A DNA stretch of 64,000 bases from Anthoceros angustus (taxonomy: Eukaryota; Streptophyta; Anthocerotopsida; Anthocerotales; Anthocerotaceae): positions 1-64,000 of the forward strand of contig MU008219.1 in NCBI GenBank assembly GCA_010909165.1. The letters run 5' to 3'. The position numbers and the translations under genes are program-made. Below are positions 13,121 through 25,494 of the stretch, piece by piece; within the stretch, counting starts at the first letter, position 1, and each line of letters starts with the position of its first letter. The notes under the pieces were generated by a model. That model worked only from the letters and a program-made list of their open reading frames with translations. It did no database searches and was not told where the DNA came from.

Positions 13121-13432
13121 GAGCCTTGGAGAGGCTCATAGGCTTTGTTCAAAGACATGGAGACAGGAACAAGCCTTGGCACCCCACGTAACGCCCAAGA
13201 GAAGAGGAAGGAATGGCATGACCTAAGTCGCAAAAACAAGAGTACGTTGTTCGGGACTTGGCGTTGTCAGATATGACAGTACATGCACTTCCGAAGCTGC
13301 ATCTTAGATGGATGGGTCCCTGCTGCAAGTGTTCGACAATGGATCCATACAACCGCGGCAACTTGATGGACCCTCGCCAACCGTGGTCAATGGTTGGCGT
13401 GAAGAAGACATTAAGTTGGGACGCCAACAAAT

Positions 13433-13446
13433 GAGAAGGGAGTATG
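13433..13446 (+). other. Polypurine tract before the 3' LTR
   Basis: The purine run GAGAAGGGAGTA lies directly upstream of the second LTR start (TGGTGACCACATGG). Such a tract primes plus-strand DNA synthesis in LTR retrotransposons. Its position agrees with the LTR boundary found by comparing the two LTRs. Confidence 0.6.
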
Positions 13447-16400
13447 TGGTGACCACATGGGTACTGCACTCTAAAGGAGTGTTTTTGTTTTGTGTTTAAG
13501 TAGAATCGTGGAGTTGGAATGTGAAGTAGGTTAGGAAATAAAGAAAAGTCTACTAGAGCCTAGTAGGAGGAAGAGAGTCTAGTCCCGATCCCGGATGTAA
13601 CCTGAGGGTTGGCGCTCGACCGTTGCTAACGCTGCTAGGGCCGTTCTGTGGCCTGACTATGACCACAACCGACGGAGTTGCTATGGTAGCAACCAAGTTG
13701 GAGTTTCTTTTCGATGACTTCGGAAAATCCAATCGATGGAATCACAAGGAATACCCAAACGGAAGTAACGGGGGCTGGCAATTAAGTCCGATGGAAGAGT
13801 ATTTGCATCGAATCCAGCGATCGAAGACGGCGCCGCACCGAATTCGAGCGATCGGGTGGAGGCGAGCGAACGGATGCAAGGCGAGGTGTCGCAGTGATCG
13901 TGAGTCCAACGACGAGCCAGCAGAGACCAAACCGGTTTGGCGGATTGAGAGGGGGCCGGAGGAGGAGCGCGAACTGGAGGCAGCACCCTGCGAGGCGGCG
14001 AATGAAGGTTGGAGAACGCCCAGTGCGGCGGCTGGGGCAATGGAGGTGCAGGCCGGGCGCGGTCAGAACCGCCCATCAAGAGTGGGGAGTAATCGGGCCG
14101 TGCAACTCGGAGAAGGCTCGTGTGTGGCGACTGTGCCGCAGGAAGCACAAGAGCAGGGCAAGTGATAGGCGTGAAGGGGGCCGGGAACTGCAGAAAAGAG
14201 AAGTGCACGGGCAATAAGAATCGAGGCACGCACCGGGAGGTCGCGGGGGCAAGACAAAGCGCACTAGGGGTCACGCTCAACTGTGGTTGCAGGATACACC
14301 TCCAAGCCTCATACAACCGAGGTAGGCCGGAGGCGACCGCCCGAGCCGAGGGAGGTGTATTGGCCGTGGGGTTTCACGAGAGGAGCCGTGTCAAGAATCG
14401 TAAAACGGGAAGCATAGATGGTAGCCGGACACCTTCTGTGAAGCTCTAAGGTGTCATAGGACAGGAGCATGGCACCTAAGAAGAACTCCCCGCCATTGAG
14501 GCCATTACGACGCCCAATGGCCCAATATGGGGCAATCGGAGAGTGAAGGCGGGTCTTTGGTGGCTAAGCATCACCGTCCTTCATGGACAAAAAGTGGTGC
14601 TACAATAGCCCCACGTTGGTTTTGGAGTGTGCAGCGCATGAGGGAGAAGGCCATTGGGGAAGGCAACGTGAGGACCAACCCCGCACTGGAATATTCAGCT
14701 GCCTTTATGAGAGACCAAGAGGAATGTGGATAATCATTGACCCTTTCAGAAACCATCTCCTCAAAAGTCGCAGGAGGCACAAGCGCCATTGCTCCCACAT
14801 TGTCTAGAGTGGAGAATGGTCACCAACAAGCTAGACGAAATGGCCGGATTAGCCAGTGATCCCGTGCTCTCACTCACTAAGAAGCCGAGCACACGACCAT
14901 TTTGTCTTTCTATGAGGTGGTGAGAGGGTCCAAGATAGATTGGGCCGGATGTTCTATGACACAGTGCGGTGGAGAGGGACCACTTGACCCTACCATCACC
15001 TAGCCCCTCACTCTATCTCCTTCTTAATCCACGTTTTTGACCATGCCAAGTTGCGGAGGGAATGGAGATGGTCTCGACCTTTCATGCTGGAGGCCGGTGT
15101 TTGAAAGAAGGAAGCCCAAAGAGGAGTCGAGGAAGAGGCCATCTAAGTGGCACCGGGAGTGAAGATGAGAAGTCCAAGTGTCCATGAAAAGGAATGTGAC
15201 TGTAAGGTAGCCAAGGGTTAACAAGGCAACTAGCTAAGGCCCCAACAGTACCAAGAGGAGCGGGAGCAACGGGGACTCCAACAACACCTAGAGCCACAAG
15301 AGCGCACGGGAGCTCACCGATGTATAAGACAAGGGCAAGGCTGAAAAGACCAATATCCTGTGGAGCCTGGGGAAACCACAGTCAACGGAGGAATCACCAA
15401 CCTTGGGCACCGAGATCCGAGAAAGTGACTACACTGCTCAAGGGTGGCTTTCAAGTATACCGGAAGTTGTGCAGGGGCGGTCACCGCGACAGATAGGAAG
15501 GAGGGAGCCCATTCCCAAAGAAGGTTTGGGACCTAACATCACCCTACGGAGTTGGTTTCATGGCACGCACGCAGTAGATGGAAGATCGATAGCTCGTCCT
15601 CTCCTTGTTAGGTTTACAGCGCAGCAAGGGAAGCAACAGGGAGCATGGAGGAGCTAAGATGAAGAAGGAGAAGGAGGTTTTGAGGGACGCCTAGCATGGA
15701 AGTGGAAATAGGAAGGTCCGAGAGAGTTGCAGTCTAAGGACCAGAAGCCCTCATGGCTCACCGACATACAGCACCATAGGGAGTGCAGAATGTTATTTCG
15801 GATGCACAAGTGCAGCCGAAACCTCGGATGCCTCACGAGCGCCAAGAAGGAGAGGGACGAGGCTAGGAAAGGTGGAAGGAGGCCAAGAGGGCTGTGATTG
15901 CAAGGAGGGCCACCGTGGAAGAGGCGAGCTTATGGAAGAATCTCGAGTTAGCAAAATGAGGAGGTTGCTAAGCAAGCAACCGCCGTTGCTAGGAAGCAAC
16001 ACCTGCACTGCTAGGAAGCAACAGAATAAGCTCCAAGACCAAAGCCACGAAGGAAGAAGGGGCACAAGACGTGAGGAGGACAACAGCTGGGGAGCGGTAA
16101 GCACCGCCTAAGAAGTCTAACTTCCCAATGGTGCATTAGATTGAGGATGCTTATCAAGATAATCATGTGCCCGGATTCTCCTTGGAGAGAAGATTGTCAC
16201 GAAAGTTTATGTTGTTGTGGGCACAGGAGGGACATGGAGGTACTTGATCCATGCCTTGACGGCACGGATCCTACCTATGGGTTGGACTCACGGAGGAGAC
16301 TTTCACCGACCCATCCGATTCAAGAGCTCACCGAGGAGGAGTAGGGCTGTCTGGCGAGCACAAGAGAGGAAGAGTCCAGCTCGAGGAGTGGAGATTTGTG

Positions 16401-17724
16401 GGAGAGATTGCCCAACCAAGAGGCGAGAGGAGAACATGGGCCTAGGCGGCCTAGGAGGCCTGTGGAGGGATAATAGGGGTAAGTGGCCTGAAATAGATGA
16501 AGGCCCATGTGTTATAGACAATCTTCCTCATAGTGGATAGAATTAAGAGATAGGCCTCTAGGTTGGTAGGCTGACGATTGGTATTTTTGGCAAGTAGCCA
16601 AGCTACTTTTGTGGGCGATCTTATAAGAGGCAGCCCTCTTGATGAAATGCAAGCAATGTTGGCCTAAAGTCTCGGTGTTGAGCACGGGGTTTGGGGGGTA
16701 CTGATCCGGAGTCTAGGCACCGCTTTCTCCGCTGTGAGGAGCCGAGAAGACTACTGTTGCCCATCCGTGTGACCGATCCGCAAGAGTGGTGGAAAGCAAG
16801 GAGGGAACTGGTGATCTCCTTGGGGAGTTCCCAAGGATAAGAGGAAGGGGTTGTGAAGCCGGGAGGCGCCATTCTTACTCATTCCCTTCACTTGTCTAGT
16901 ACTCACCTTGTGTTTGAGTTTTCAGGTGAGGTCATGTGGGAAAAGGAGACAAGGCGGGGAGCCTGTGGGTGGAAGAGAAGGTCAAGTGAGACGGAACCGT
17001 GGGTTTGTATGCTTGGAAAATGTGAGCGAAAAGTGAACTGTGAGAGGAGTGGAAGGACATGGAGAGTTGATTGGTGGAGAGAAGTAAGAGGGATTGGAGA
17101 AGTCAAGTGATGTTTCCGAGAAAGTGGAGATTGAATGAGGCCGTGAGGTGTGAGAACAAGGAGCGCGGAAGGGGTTGCAGAGGAAACTTGGGGAGTATGG
17201 AGAGAGGCAAGAGGTACCTGTGAGTGAGAGCTGGGAGGACTGTATGAAGCTTGGGAGGAAAGCTGAAAGGTTGGAGGGAAGAAAGAGAGATCCGGGAAGT
17301 GCAAGAGTAAGGAGGTGGGTGTGATCGGTAACCACGATTGGTGGATCGACTTTGTGGAAGGATAAGAGAGAGGGTGTCCAATCTTATCCACTTGGACCCC
17401 AAGTGGGCCCCACCTTCTATTAATAGGGCTGAACCCGAGATGGGCCCCCCTCTAAAATAGAGGGTGGTTGCTAAGATAGCAACCGGGTCGTCGCTGCTAA
17501 GGTAGCAACAGGGTCGCGTGGCTAAGATAGCCATGTGTCCGAGTGTTGTTAGGATAGTAGTGTCGTAGTCGCTAGATGTTTTGTATGTCCGTGTTTGGTT
17601 GGATTGGCTATGTTTTGGTTGTCTTGACACGAAATCACTCCCTTGGGTACGAATCTCAAGTCTACAACGATAAGAGGGTAAATGTGGCCTCTTTGTGACC
17701 ACTTGGTTTAGAAAATCACCCACA
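13447..17724 (+). repeat. 3' LTR of the gypsy element
   Basis: It is a full-length partner of 3,264-7,544, with TATAAGAGG at 16,622-16,630 and the hairpin GTTGCTAAGATAGCAAC near 17,466. It differs from the 5' LTR by many short indels, often in CG-rich spots. It ends near CACCCACA, and the following sequence (CCTGGACTTG...) is unrelated to the internal region. Confidence 0.88.
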
Positions 17725-19620
17725 CCTGGACTTGACCACCGTGCAGGAGACCTGACCACTAACCGTGCTTCTTCTAACGCCCCGCCATCTTGCAAAAGTT
17801 CATTCACAACCTTCGTCCTCACTAGTACCAAATTGCGTGCCTTGCTCGCCCACGAACAACATCGGAGTCCCCTCTCGCCCATGTGGTTGCATGGCCTCCT
17901 TGACCATTTCACCCCGTGCTTATCAAGGCTTTAACGGTGCATCGTTGTCCATCAGACTCACCGCTACCAAGAAAGATCCAGACTGTCACATCACCGCTGG
18001 TTAGAACACCACCCCTTGCGAAATTGATTGCGCCATTCGAGATCAAGTGCTGCAGGCGTCGGCCGTCCGCCTCACGGGCTTGTCCCCCTTCCACGATTCC
18101 CACTTTCCCTTCTTGCACCGCCGCCACCGCCCTCGAAAGGTTGCCTCCCTTGTCCCCATGCTTAAACACCGCCAAGATGCTGTGTGCTCTGTGTTACCCG
18201 TTTGTCCACCATGCCCACTAACCCGCCGAAACTTCAAACGTGCACACTTTTTATTGCCGCAAAGTGTGCACTTGGTGTGCACATACCCAAGATCACTTGC
18301 CGTTAAATCGACTCGCGACAACCAACCTCATCCGACGTAAATAGCTCCTCCTCTATGTCGCTCAATTCTTGCACGCAATGCTCCAACTCCGCATCCGTCG
18401 GTGGGAGGTTCCGATCTCGGCGTCGTCAAAATCAACTCGCTCGCCAGCCCATCTCGCCTCTTACGACCGCCTTGATGAGGAGGCCGCTTCTTGGTCGCCG
18501 ATGTCGAATGAAGACCCGTGGGTGCGGGGATGAGCGACACCGAGGCCGCTTTGCCCCCATCCTCCCCACCCGGTCGGTCCATCGTCGTCGACGCTGCGCG
18601 ACGCCGCCTGACCGTGGTGTTCGCAGCCCAGACGCGACTCCGGCAAGAAGCCTCACCGCCATACTCTCCACCTTGTGAACGGTTGTCCACCGCCTGCTCC
18701 ATGTCAAGGCAATGGCTTCCTCTCAAAGGCGCCAAAGCCATGAGTCCCTATGCGCATTCAAGAGCCCATTTTGAAAAAGCTTGTTTGCAAAGGCAGCGGT
18801 GGTCATTTATCGCTATCGACCCAACCGCTGCGTGCACTGCTACTTGCCCATAATCACAACATTTTCGACCACAACCTCGGCAGATCGTGGAGCAATTTTC
18901 ATGTCCCATTGGTTACGTGCGTTACTCGTGATGTATGATATTGCCCAAATGGCGCAGCTCTCAATGCCCCCATTACTCCATTTTAACGAATCATCGACTT
19001 CCTCGACCATTCCCACACGTCACTTGGGTATTGGCACATTCCGCCATTGGATCGTGCTTGTTTGTTTGGAAATACTTTAATGCCCACTTGGCATCTTGGT
19101 TTTGCCCCCATCCGTTCAGCTACTCAAACGACATGCCACAATCTATGTGCCAGGTAGCATGGGTTCCTCCTCTCTCCATCCCCTCGCCGGAGTAGGCACG
19201 GCCAAGGCCCACCCCCTGTTTCCATCCACTGTCTCCGGATGCATCATGCACTGAGTTACCTGCGATGGCCACACAAATGGACCATCGATGGAGTGCATAC
19301 AGAAACCTTCTCGGTATTCACAAGGTCAAACCCGGTGTCGACTTAGCGATGGCCTTGTCCCTCTGGCCGACACTCGTACCATCCAACCTTCAATGAAGGA
19401 TTATACTCCGAACTCGCATCCGCAGATTTGCTATGTGGCCGTAGAAGACGCGCCTCCTCTTGAGCTCCCGGCAGCCCTGTCCCACCCATGATAAACTTTG
19501 CGCTGCACTATCTTTTGTGCTCCGCCGCTTGCCTCCGCCGCTCGAGGTGGCGCCTTTGTTCCACATGTGACTATGTGCCGTGCTTGCAACGCGGGCCATC
19601 CATTATAGCCCTCACTTGTG
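17725..19620. other. GC-rich repeat-derived DNA, no gene supported
   Basis: This flank of the gypsy insertion is C-rich on the plus strand. Open frames of 90-140 codons on the minus strand (for example 18,328-18,741) are rich in Arg, Ala and Gly and show no domain. It lies downstream of the CACTA transposase on the minus strand and may be that element's 3' part or second gene. This is inference from position only. Confidence 0.4.
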
Positions 19621-19689
19621 GGTCATAGCAGGATGCCCCTCCCAAGCGCTCACCGCCTTCTTGCACCCACCTCTTGAAACTTCGTCGTT

Positions 19690-22211
19690 CCTCATGTGCA
19701 CCGTACATCCTCACCTCTTCGTCGTACATGTCCAAAACGCTGCATCACCTTCGTGATACAAAGACATAAGTATGGGCTGGCGCACCTCAGCGGCATCCAT
19801 TGTGTGCAGGGACACCGACTTTTCTCCCACACGGTCCTCAGGACTCCATGATCCACCGACGTGACCATAGTAACGCCGGAGGAATGACATGCCGAAATGC
19901 ATACTCTCCTCTCATATACCCCACGGCTATCTTGGACTCTGGTTTGTTGGCGCTTCTCGGATCCTAAGTATCTCTCCACCGGGTACATCCACCTGGTGTG
20001 CACTGGGCCCAATGCAGCCACCTCGTCCACTAAATGTATTATGAGGTGGGTTGATATATCAAAGACCTTTGGAGGAATTGCTTTTCCGAGAGCACATCAC
20101 CCGCATGACCTCTTCTCGTTGTGCTTGAATTTCATGGCGGTCTTGTGTTGCAAATCCATCTGCCGACCCAATTTTCACAACCGCCTTGTACACCTCGGGT
20201 CTATGCACCGAAGGACGATGGGAAGATGATTTCCAGCATGATGTGCCAGTCATGGCACTTCAAGCTGCCCACTTTGCCCCCCTCTAATTTCGCTCCTATG
20301 TTAGACCCATAGCCTGTGGGCAGCTTTATGCGTTTAATTCTCTCTATGACTTGACGGAGGTCGTCTTTCGCCAAAACGTAAGACGCCTCGGGGCAATGGC
20401 AGTCCTCTCCTACCGGCCACAACCACCTTTTCCCTCCATTGGCTTCCATGTCCATCCTTGATGCTAGGTCGTCTCGCTCTCCCGTCAAAGTGTGCCATAT
20501 GGCCTCTGCATTGTTCTTTTCCACGTGCATGACATCCTTTGGCGCCATCACAAGAAGGTGACGCCAATATGGGAGCACCCTAAACAGAGAAGACATCCGC
20601 CGCGTTCCAAAATTTCCTCGCTGCCGGATCTCGGCGGGTGGCGCACCTTCTCTGCGTACCATATCTGTCACCACATCATCAAACGTTGGTGGCCTGGGTG
20701 GGGGACGGAGTTCCGCCCGTCCATCGTACCAGTCCATGTCTTCCCACCGTCCGCTATCGCCTTCGGGCAACCACCTCCTGTTGCCAACATAAACCTGCTT
20801 TTTTAACTGATGAGAATAGCGGGAATCCAGGTCCAGCCAGCAATCCACACACGCCCGGGTCCCTTTCACTTGCAATCCAGTCAGGGTGCCCAACCCTGGG
20901 TAGTCGGCAATGACGTTCAGCACCGCTGCTCGCACCCTAAAATGCCTCCTAGGATCGTTCACCGGTATTGAAAAGTCTTCCATGTCCACCCCTCTCCACA
21001 GCTCTTCCAGTTCTTCTACCAGGGGCGCCATATAAACATCAAAATTTTTACCATGCCCGGTCCTGGTACAATGAGAGGCATGATGACATGGGCGTCCTTT
21101 GTGCAAGCCCAGGGAGGCATGTTGTGAACGAATAGCATAAGCGGCCATATGGACGTGTTGATGCACTGTGACCAAAGGGGTTGAAGCCGTGCATAATGCC
21201 AACCTCAAGTTGCGAGGTTCATCCCGAACCCTTCAAGCATCAAATACTCTCCATGTTGGGGTGTCGCCATCATGGACATGTCCCCATTCTCGCTTTGCCT
21301 CCCGACGTACCAAGTCATCATCGCTATTTCCGATTGAACATGCGTTTCAATCGCGTCTTGAGGAAATGCGGAGGACCTTGCGAAGATCTCGCTCATCAAA
21401 CCCTTCCTTGTACGCGTGCCACCGGGGCAATGGACGCTGCCCGCGTACTCACCACGAATAGAATACAATCTTTTCACAAGCATGGATTTTCACGTATCTT
21501 GGCCCAAACATGTGCAACGACTTTGCCTCGTACATGTCCTTGACTTGTTCGAACGCAAAATATCCACACTTAAGAGCTTTAAAAGTGACACTGACGCCAT
21601 CGATGTCATACATCGTTTGCCAACAACAACGATGTTGCGCTTAGCCCGCTTTCTTTCGATTGGACTTCCTCTTCAATGTGGTATAACGGCGTTTCAGCTC
21701 GACAAGCGGTACGGACTCCATCTCGCCATCGCAACATCCGTGGCTTCCAAAGAACTCGCCCCACCGTGTGCACCGGGCATATCATCACCTCCGAACCCTC
21801 ATCCATACTTTCGTCGTCGGAACTACTAGTGTGGTCGGTAGGATGGCCACCTGCTTCGCTGACCCATCCGAGCCGTATCCGAATCCCGGGGAGACGCCAA
21901 GACGGCGCTCTTCTATGCTCGTGTCTCGCCGACCGCAAAAGCCACCTTAAAGCTAGAATTGGAGTGCATTTGCTGGCCATTGATGCGAGAGAACTCACGG
22001 CCACGCGCGGAGTCCGGCGCAGTGAATTCTTGAAATGTGTGCGAATACGAGCTGCGAGCTCGCGAGCTGAGTGGCGGCAGGGACAATACATGTACACCGC
22101 ATCTGCATTTCGTGGCATCCTCCCCAGGGTCGTGATCTGGTAGGCACGGCAACCACAGCACAGCAAGGGTGGTACATCCGTTATCCGAACGCCCCGTCCC
22201 CACGTGTGCAA
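19690..22211 (-). pseudogene. CACTA (En/Spm) Tnp2-type transposase, frameshifted
   Basis: Read from 22,211 downwards. An N-terminal Cys-rich piece (VYMYCPCRHSARELAARIRT) is followed by a Ser/Asp-rich stretch (SSSDDESMDEGSE). Around 21,150-21,030 NTSIWPLMLFVHNMPPW and IMPLIVPGPG match the central Tnp2 block. After one frame change the longest frame (21,208-20,201) gives FDVYMAPLVEELEELWRGVD, CVDCWLDLDSRYSHQLKKQV, DVMHVEKN and LPTGYGSNI, all in family order. The DUF4218-type end DEVAALGPVHTRWMYPVERY lies at 20,030-19,960 in another frame. In CACTA elements this protein cuts at the terminal repeats. Here at least three frame changes break it. Terminal inverted repeats were not found by eye. Confidence 0.78.
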
Positions 22212-25060
22212 TCATGACTTCATGACCCATAAACACAGACGACACGTAGGAGCTGGAACGTGCTTGCAGAAACCATGGACGGAAGCACAAACGTCACCTG
22301 CTTATGGAGATCCCGCCGTCCGTGATGACCCGGCGGTAAGTCGGACGATCGGGGGCGACGCCGAGGCGATGCGCGCACGTGACGGCAAAGATCGGGACAA
22401 GAACCTCGCCTCGGACATGAGCAGAATTTGCGCAGAGGAGCCACCGTCTTCCAATCCCAACTCGGGCGAGAGCACGGTTGGCGAGCACGCCACGGATGCA
22501 CGCAATGTTCGCGACGGTCGGCACGCTGGAAGCACCGCCGGGCGTTATGTCAGCGTGGTAGCCGACTCTTCCGACGGGCGGAGATTGGGCGTAGGGGTGA
22601 CACGCAATGGAAAGGGAGGATGTGCGCTGCTAGCTTGGTGGTCGGCACCAGCGGTCGGAGATGGTTGACACGCTATCGGATTGCATTTGGGGATGCGTGT
22701 TTTGATTTAAAGTTGATTACACACAATCCAAAGTTCGACAACGGCCTTGATCGTCCTAAGCTTGCAAGCAAATGCGAACAAAGCGTTCGAGGAGGCGCCT
22801 TCCCCTTGGTGTAAACAACCTCCTTCATGTCCACTTGCTCTGGCAAGGAATAGTGTTGAGCTCATTGTCTCAAAGTCTCTGACAGCTCCCATGTTGCGTC
22901 GCCATTCTGTGAAAGGGCATCGAACCCGGTGCCGCAGAGTGCGTTCCATCCGTCTCGTCCAACGCATCCCAATTCCATTCTGTGAAGTGTGTAGCTTGCC
23001 AGGCCGCTTGGACGTGAAGCCCCACATCGGCTTTGTTCTATCGAACAGCGATTTCACAACCTCCTCCTTGGATCGTGGCCTCTGCAGAAATTGTAGCTCG
23101 AATGCGGTTCGCCTCTTCTTCCCATGGAGGAAATGTGGCTTGGGCTGGCACTCCGTCGGCGCCCGGATGCCGCCGCCAGCGATTGCTCCTCCACTTTCCT
23201 CTTGCCCTTCGCATCACCCGGGGCGGATCGGTCCCTACGGGAGGGTGGCGTGTACATCCGCCTTACCCTTCTCTCTCAATCTCCTCTCGCCTTCAACTTC
23301 CGAGGCTTGCTAGCGACCGCAATCCTTGCCAATTCTCTCCATCGAGGTATGCAATGGACCGGAATCTAGAGAATGCCTTGTGCATCTAGGAGGAGAAGGC
23401 AAAGAGCTATAGCACCAATCACCATACTTTGTTTATTACGCGTGACTCGGAAGGACGCGAACGGTGACTTGTCATGTCCGGTCAACGGTATGAACGGGCA
23501 CCAAACCATACCCATCCATTCCGCCATGCGAGCGGATGAGTCATCGAGTTTTATTGGGTGACGATGAGAAGTACACGTAGTGATCAAAGAAGAAGGACTT
23601 TCCCATCCCAGTTTAATTACGGTAATCATATACCCCACATTGTGAGGTATAAACCGTCCCTAGTCACACGACGACGCCGTGATCCGAGACAAGAGCCAAG
23701 GCGGCACTCCATACCGGTCCTTGATGGCCGACAAGAGGAGAGCAACCTCCGTCCATCATCCTTGATGGCCATCGTCATTGACAGGAACCGCCTCGCCTTG
23801 ATGGGCATCGTCCCAGAGCAACAACGATGTGCAAACACTTCGCAATGATCCACAAGAGGGTGAGGGAGCGGAATGTTGCGGGTTCAAATGCGGATTCCAC
23901 AACACTTCACACCGCATGAACTTGCGGGTTGGAGAAAAGGGCCAAACAAAAGTGTTCACATGCGGCGCCTCCGAGCACCAATCCATACCGTGCGGTCACA
24001 CGAACACCATGCCCGCACTGTAGAAGGGACCACCTCGCTAGAGAAGGAACCACCACCGAACGGCAAGACGCCGTGAGGGATAGCAAGAGGAGAGCCCACG
24101 CCGTGAAGGCGGGGACACGCGCCCAACATTCCCATATGATCCTTGATGGCCATCGGCGATTTTCGGGCAGAAGATGGAGACATGCACACACGCCTCGTCT
24201 TTGCGAGCTACCGATGGATACCCACGGTGGTTTCGGCGGAAGCTCGTTGCGGCATACTTGCACATGTCCGTCATAGACGGCACAAGGTAGAGCGAGGCGT
24301 GTTTCACTGGAAGACAAGCTCGCCCTCGGATGCGAAGATGACCAAAACAAAGGTAGTAGCGTGAAGCGAGGGCAAGGTGGTGACATTTAAAGCGGAACAC
24401 GACGACCTTAGGCAGCCTCTTGTCCCCCGTGCCACATCGGGTTGCGGATGAGAGGATCTTGAATTTCAGCCGTTCCTTACATGTGAGAAAGGAGACATGG
24501 CGGTGGCATGGCGCCCGCCATCGAATGTGACGGTTGGCGGTAAATTCATGGAGGGCGGTGGCGCGGGGCAAAGCGCGGAACACGAAGGTAGATGTCATGT
24601 CTCCCAAGGTCCGGATATCCTGCGACGGCAGTGCGCGAGTGACGCCGTGAGCCGTTGGCGCCTGCCGGAAGGTGAATACATGACACGTTACGCCATGTGA
24701 CGCGTTTGATTGGTGGATCGCACAACGGAGTCTCGAACGATGCACATCATTATATGGGAGAACGCGAATTGGCATATATGGCAAATTCACATACGGGTCC
24801 TTCATTCATGGCATAATGAATGGGGGCATTTAGTTTGCTTGAATGGCTCTCACGTGCCACCTACCGTCCTTGCACAATGGTGTAGAAGAAGCGGATCGAA
24901 ATAGAGAACGGCGTCACAATGCACACGACCTTGGACATGGCATGTTTTCTACCATGCCTGCTTTTCAAATATTAAAATGGCTTCACCACACCTTTCTTGG
25001 ACAACGGTGGAGAAGACAAGTTTATGCGAGAGATAGGGAGCCATTGTCTTTGGTTCATGG
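22212..25060. other. GC-rich intergenic or repeat DNA, no gene supported
   Basis: No recognisable gene is seen. A long minus-strand open frame (24,805-24,038) has no domain that I recognise and its composition follows the base bias. The short string TTGATGGCCATCG recurs (about 23,760, 24,145), suggesting decayed repeats. The segment may still belong to the CACTA element upstream of its transposase. Confidence 0.4.
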
Positions 25061-25067
25061 CGTTGTC

Positions 25068-25092
25068 AAGGCCATGACATTGTCATGGCCTT
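25068..25092. repeat. 25-nt near-perfect palindrome
   Basis: AAGGCCATGACA and TGTCATGGCCTT form a 12-bp perfect inverted repeat around a single T. It lies between two unrecognised GC-rich stretches. It could fold as a hairpin in RNA or be the junction of two inverted fragments. Confidence 0.8.
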
Positions 25093-25494
25093 CAACATAG
25101 GGGACCATACATGGCATGCATGGAGGAATGGCAAGCCAAGGTTGCGGTGTGGCAGCACGCCACGAAGTCTCCTCCTCTCTCCTCTTTCCTCCCTCCCCAC
25201 ACCGCGCCGCCCCACGCCGCACCACCACTCCCCACACACCATGGCCACCGCCATACCGTCACCACGGCTCCACGGAATGTGGTCGCGGACATCGCCGCAT
25301 CGCTGGATCGGTAGGCAATGTGGTATGCGAACGGGCAAAGCATAAAAATAGCAAATTAACACATGCATGGTCCGTGGAGCATGGCGGGTTCTAAGTCGGT
25401 CTTGCCCTTGAATGGCATGCACATCATGGGCATTACCCATTTAAATGGCATTGCGAACACTTGTCCACAAAGGGCAAATTCATCCTTGGCTCTC

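Larger units (their letters stand above)
3264..17724 (+). mobile_element. Complete Ty3/gypsy LTR retrotransposon with 4.28-kb LTRs
   Basis: Two long direct repeats (3,264-7,544 and 13,447-17,724, about 4,280 bp each) flank a 5.9-kb internal region. The internal region starts with a primer-binding-site-like TTTTGGCGCCTGTTGGG and ends with a purine tract directly before the second repeat. Gag, retropepsin, reverse transcriptase, RNase H and integrase signatures follow in the Ty3/gypsy order, with integrase last. No chromodomain is seen. All frames are broken by many short indels, so no polyprotein can be read through. No clear 5-bp target duplication is visible at the ends (GTCAG against CCTGG). 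The PBS-like sequence resembles the TGGCGCC type of plant Athila/Tat-like elements. The LTR length is large even for that group. Confidence 0.9.
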
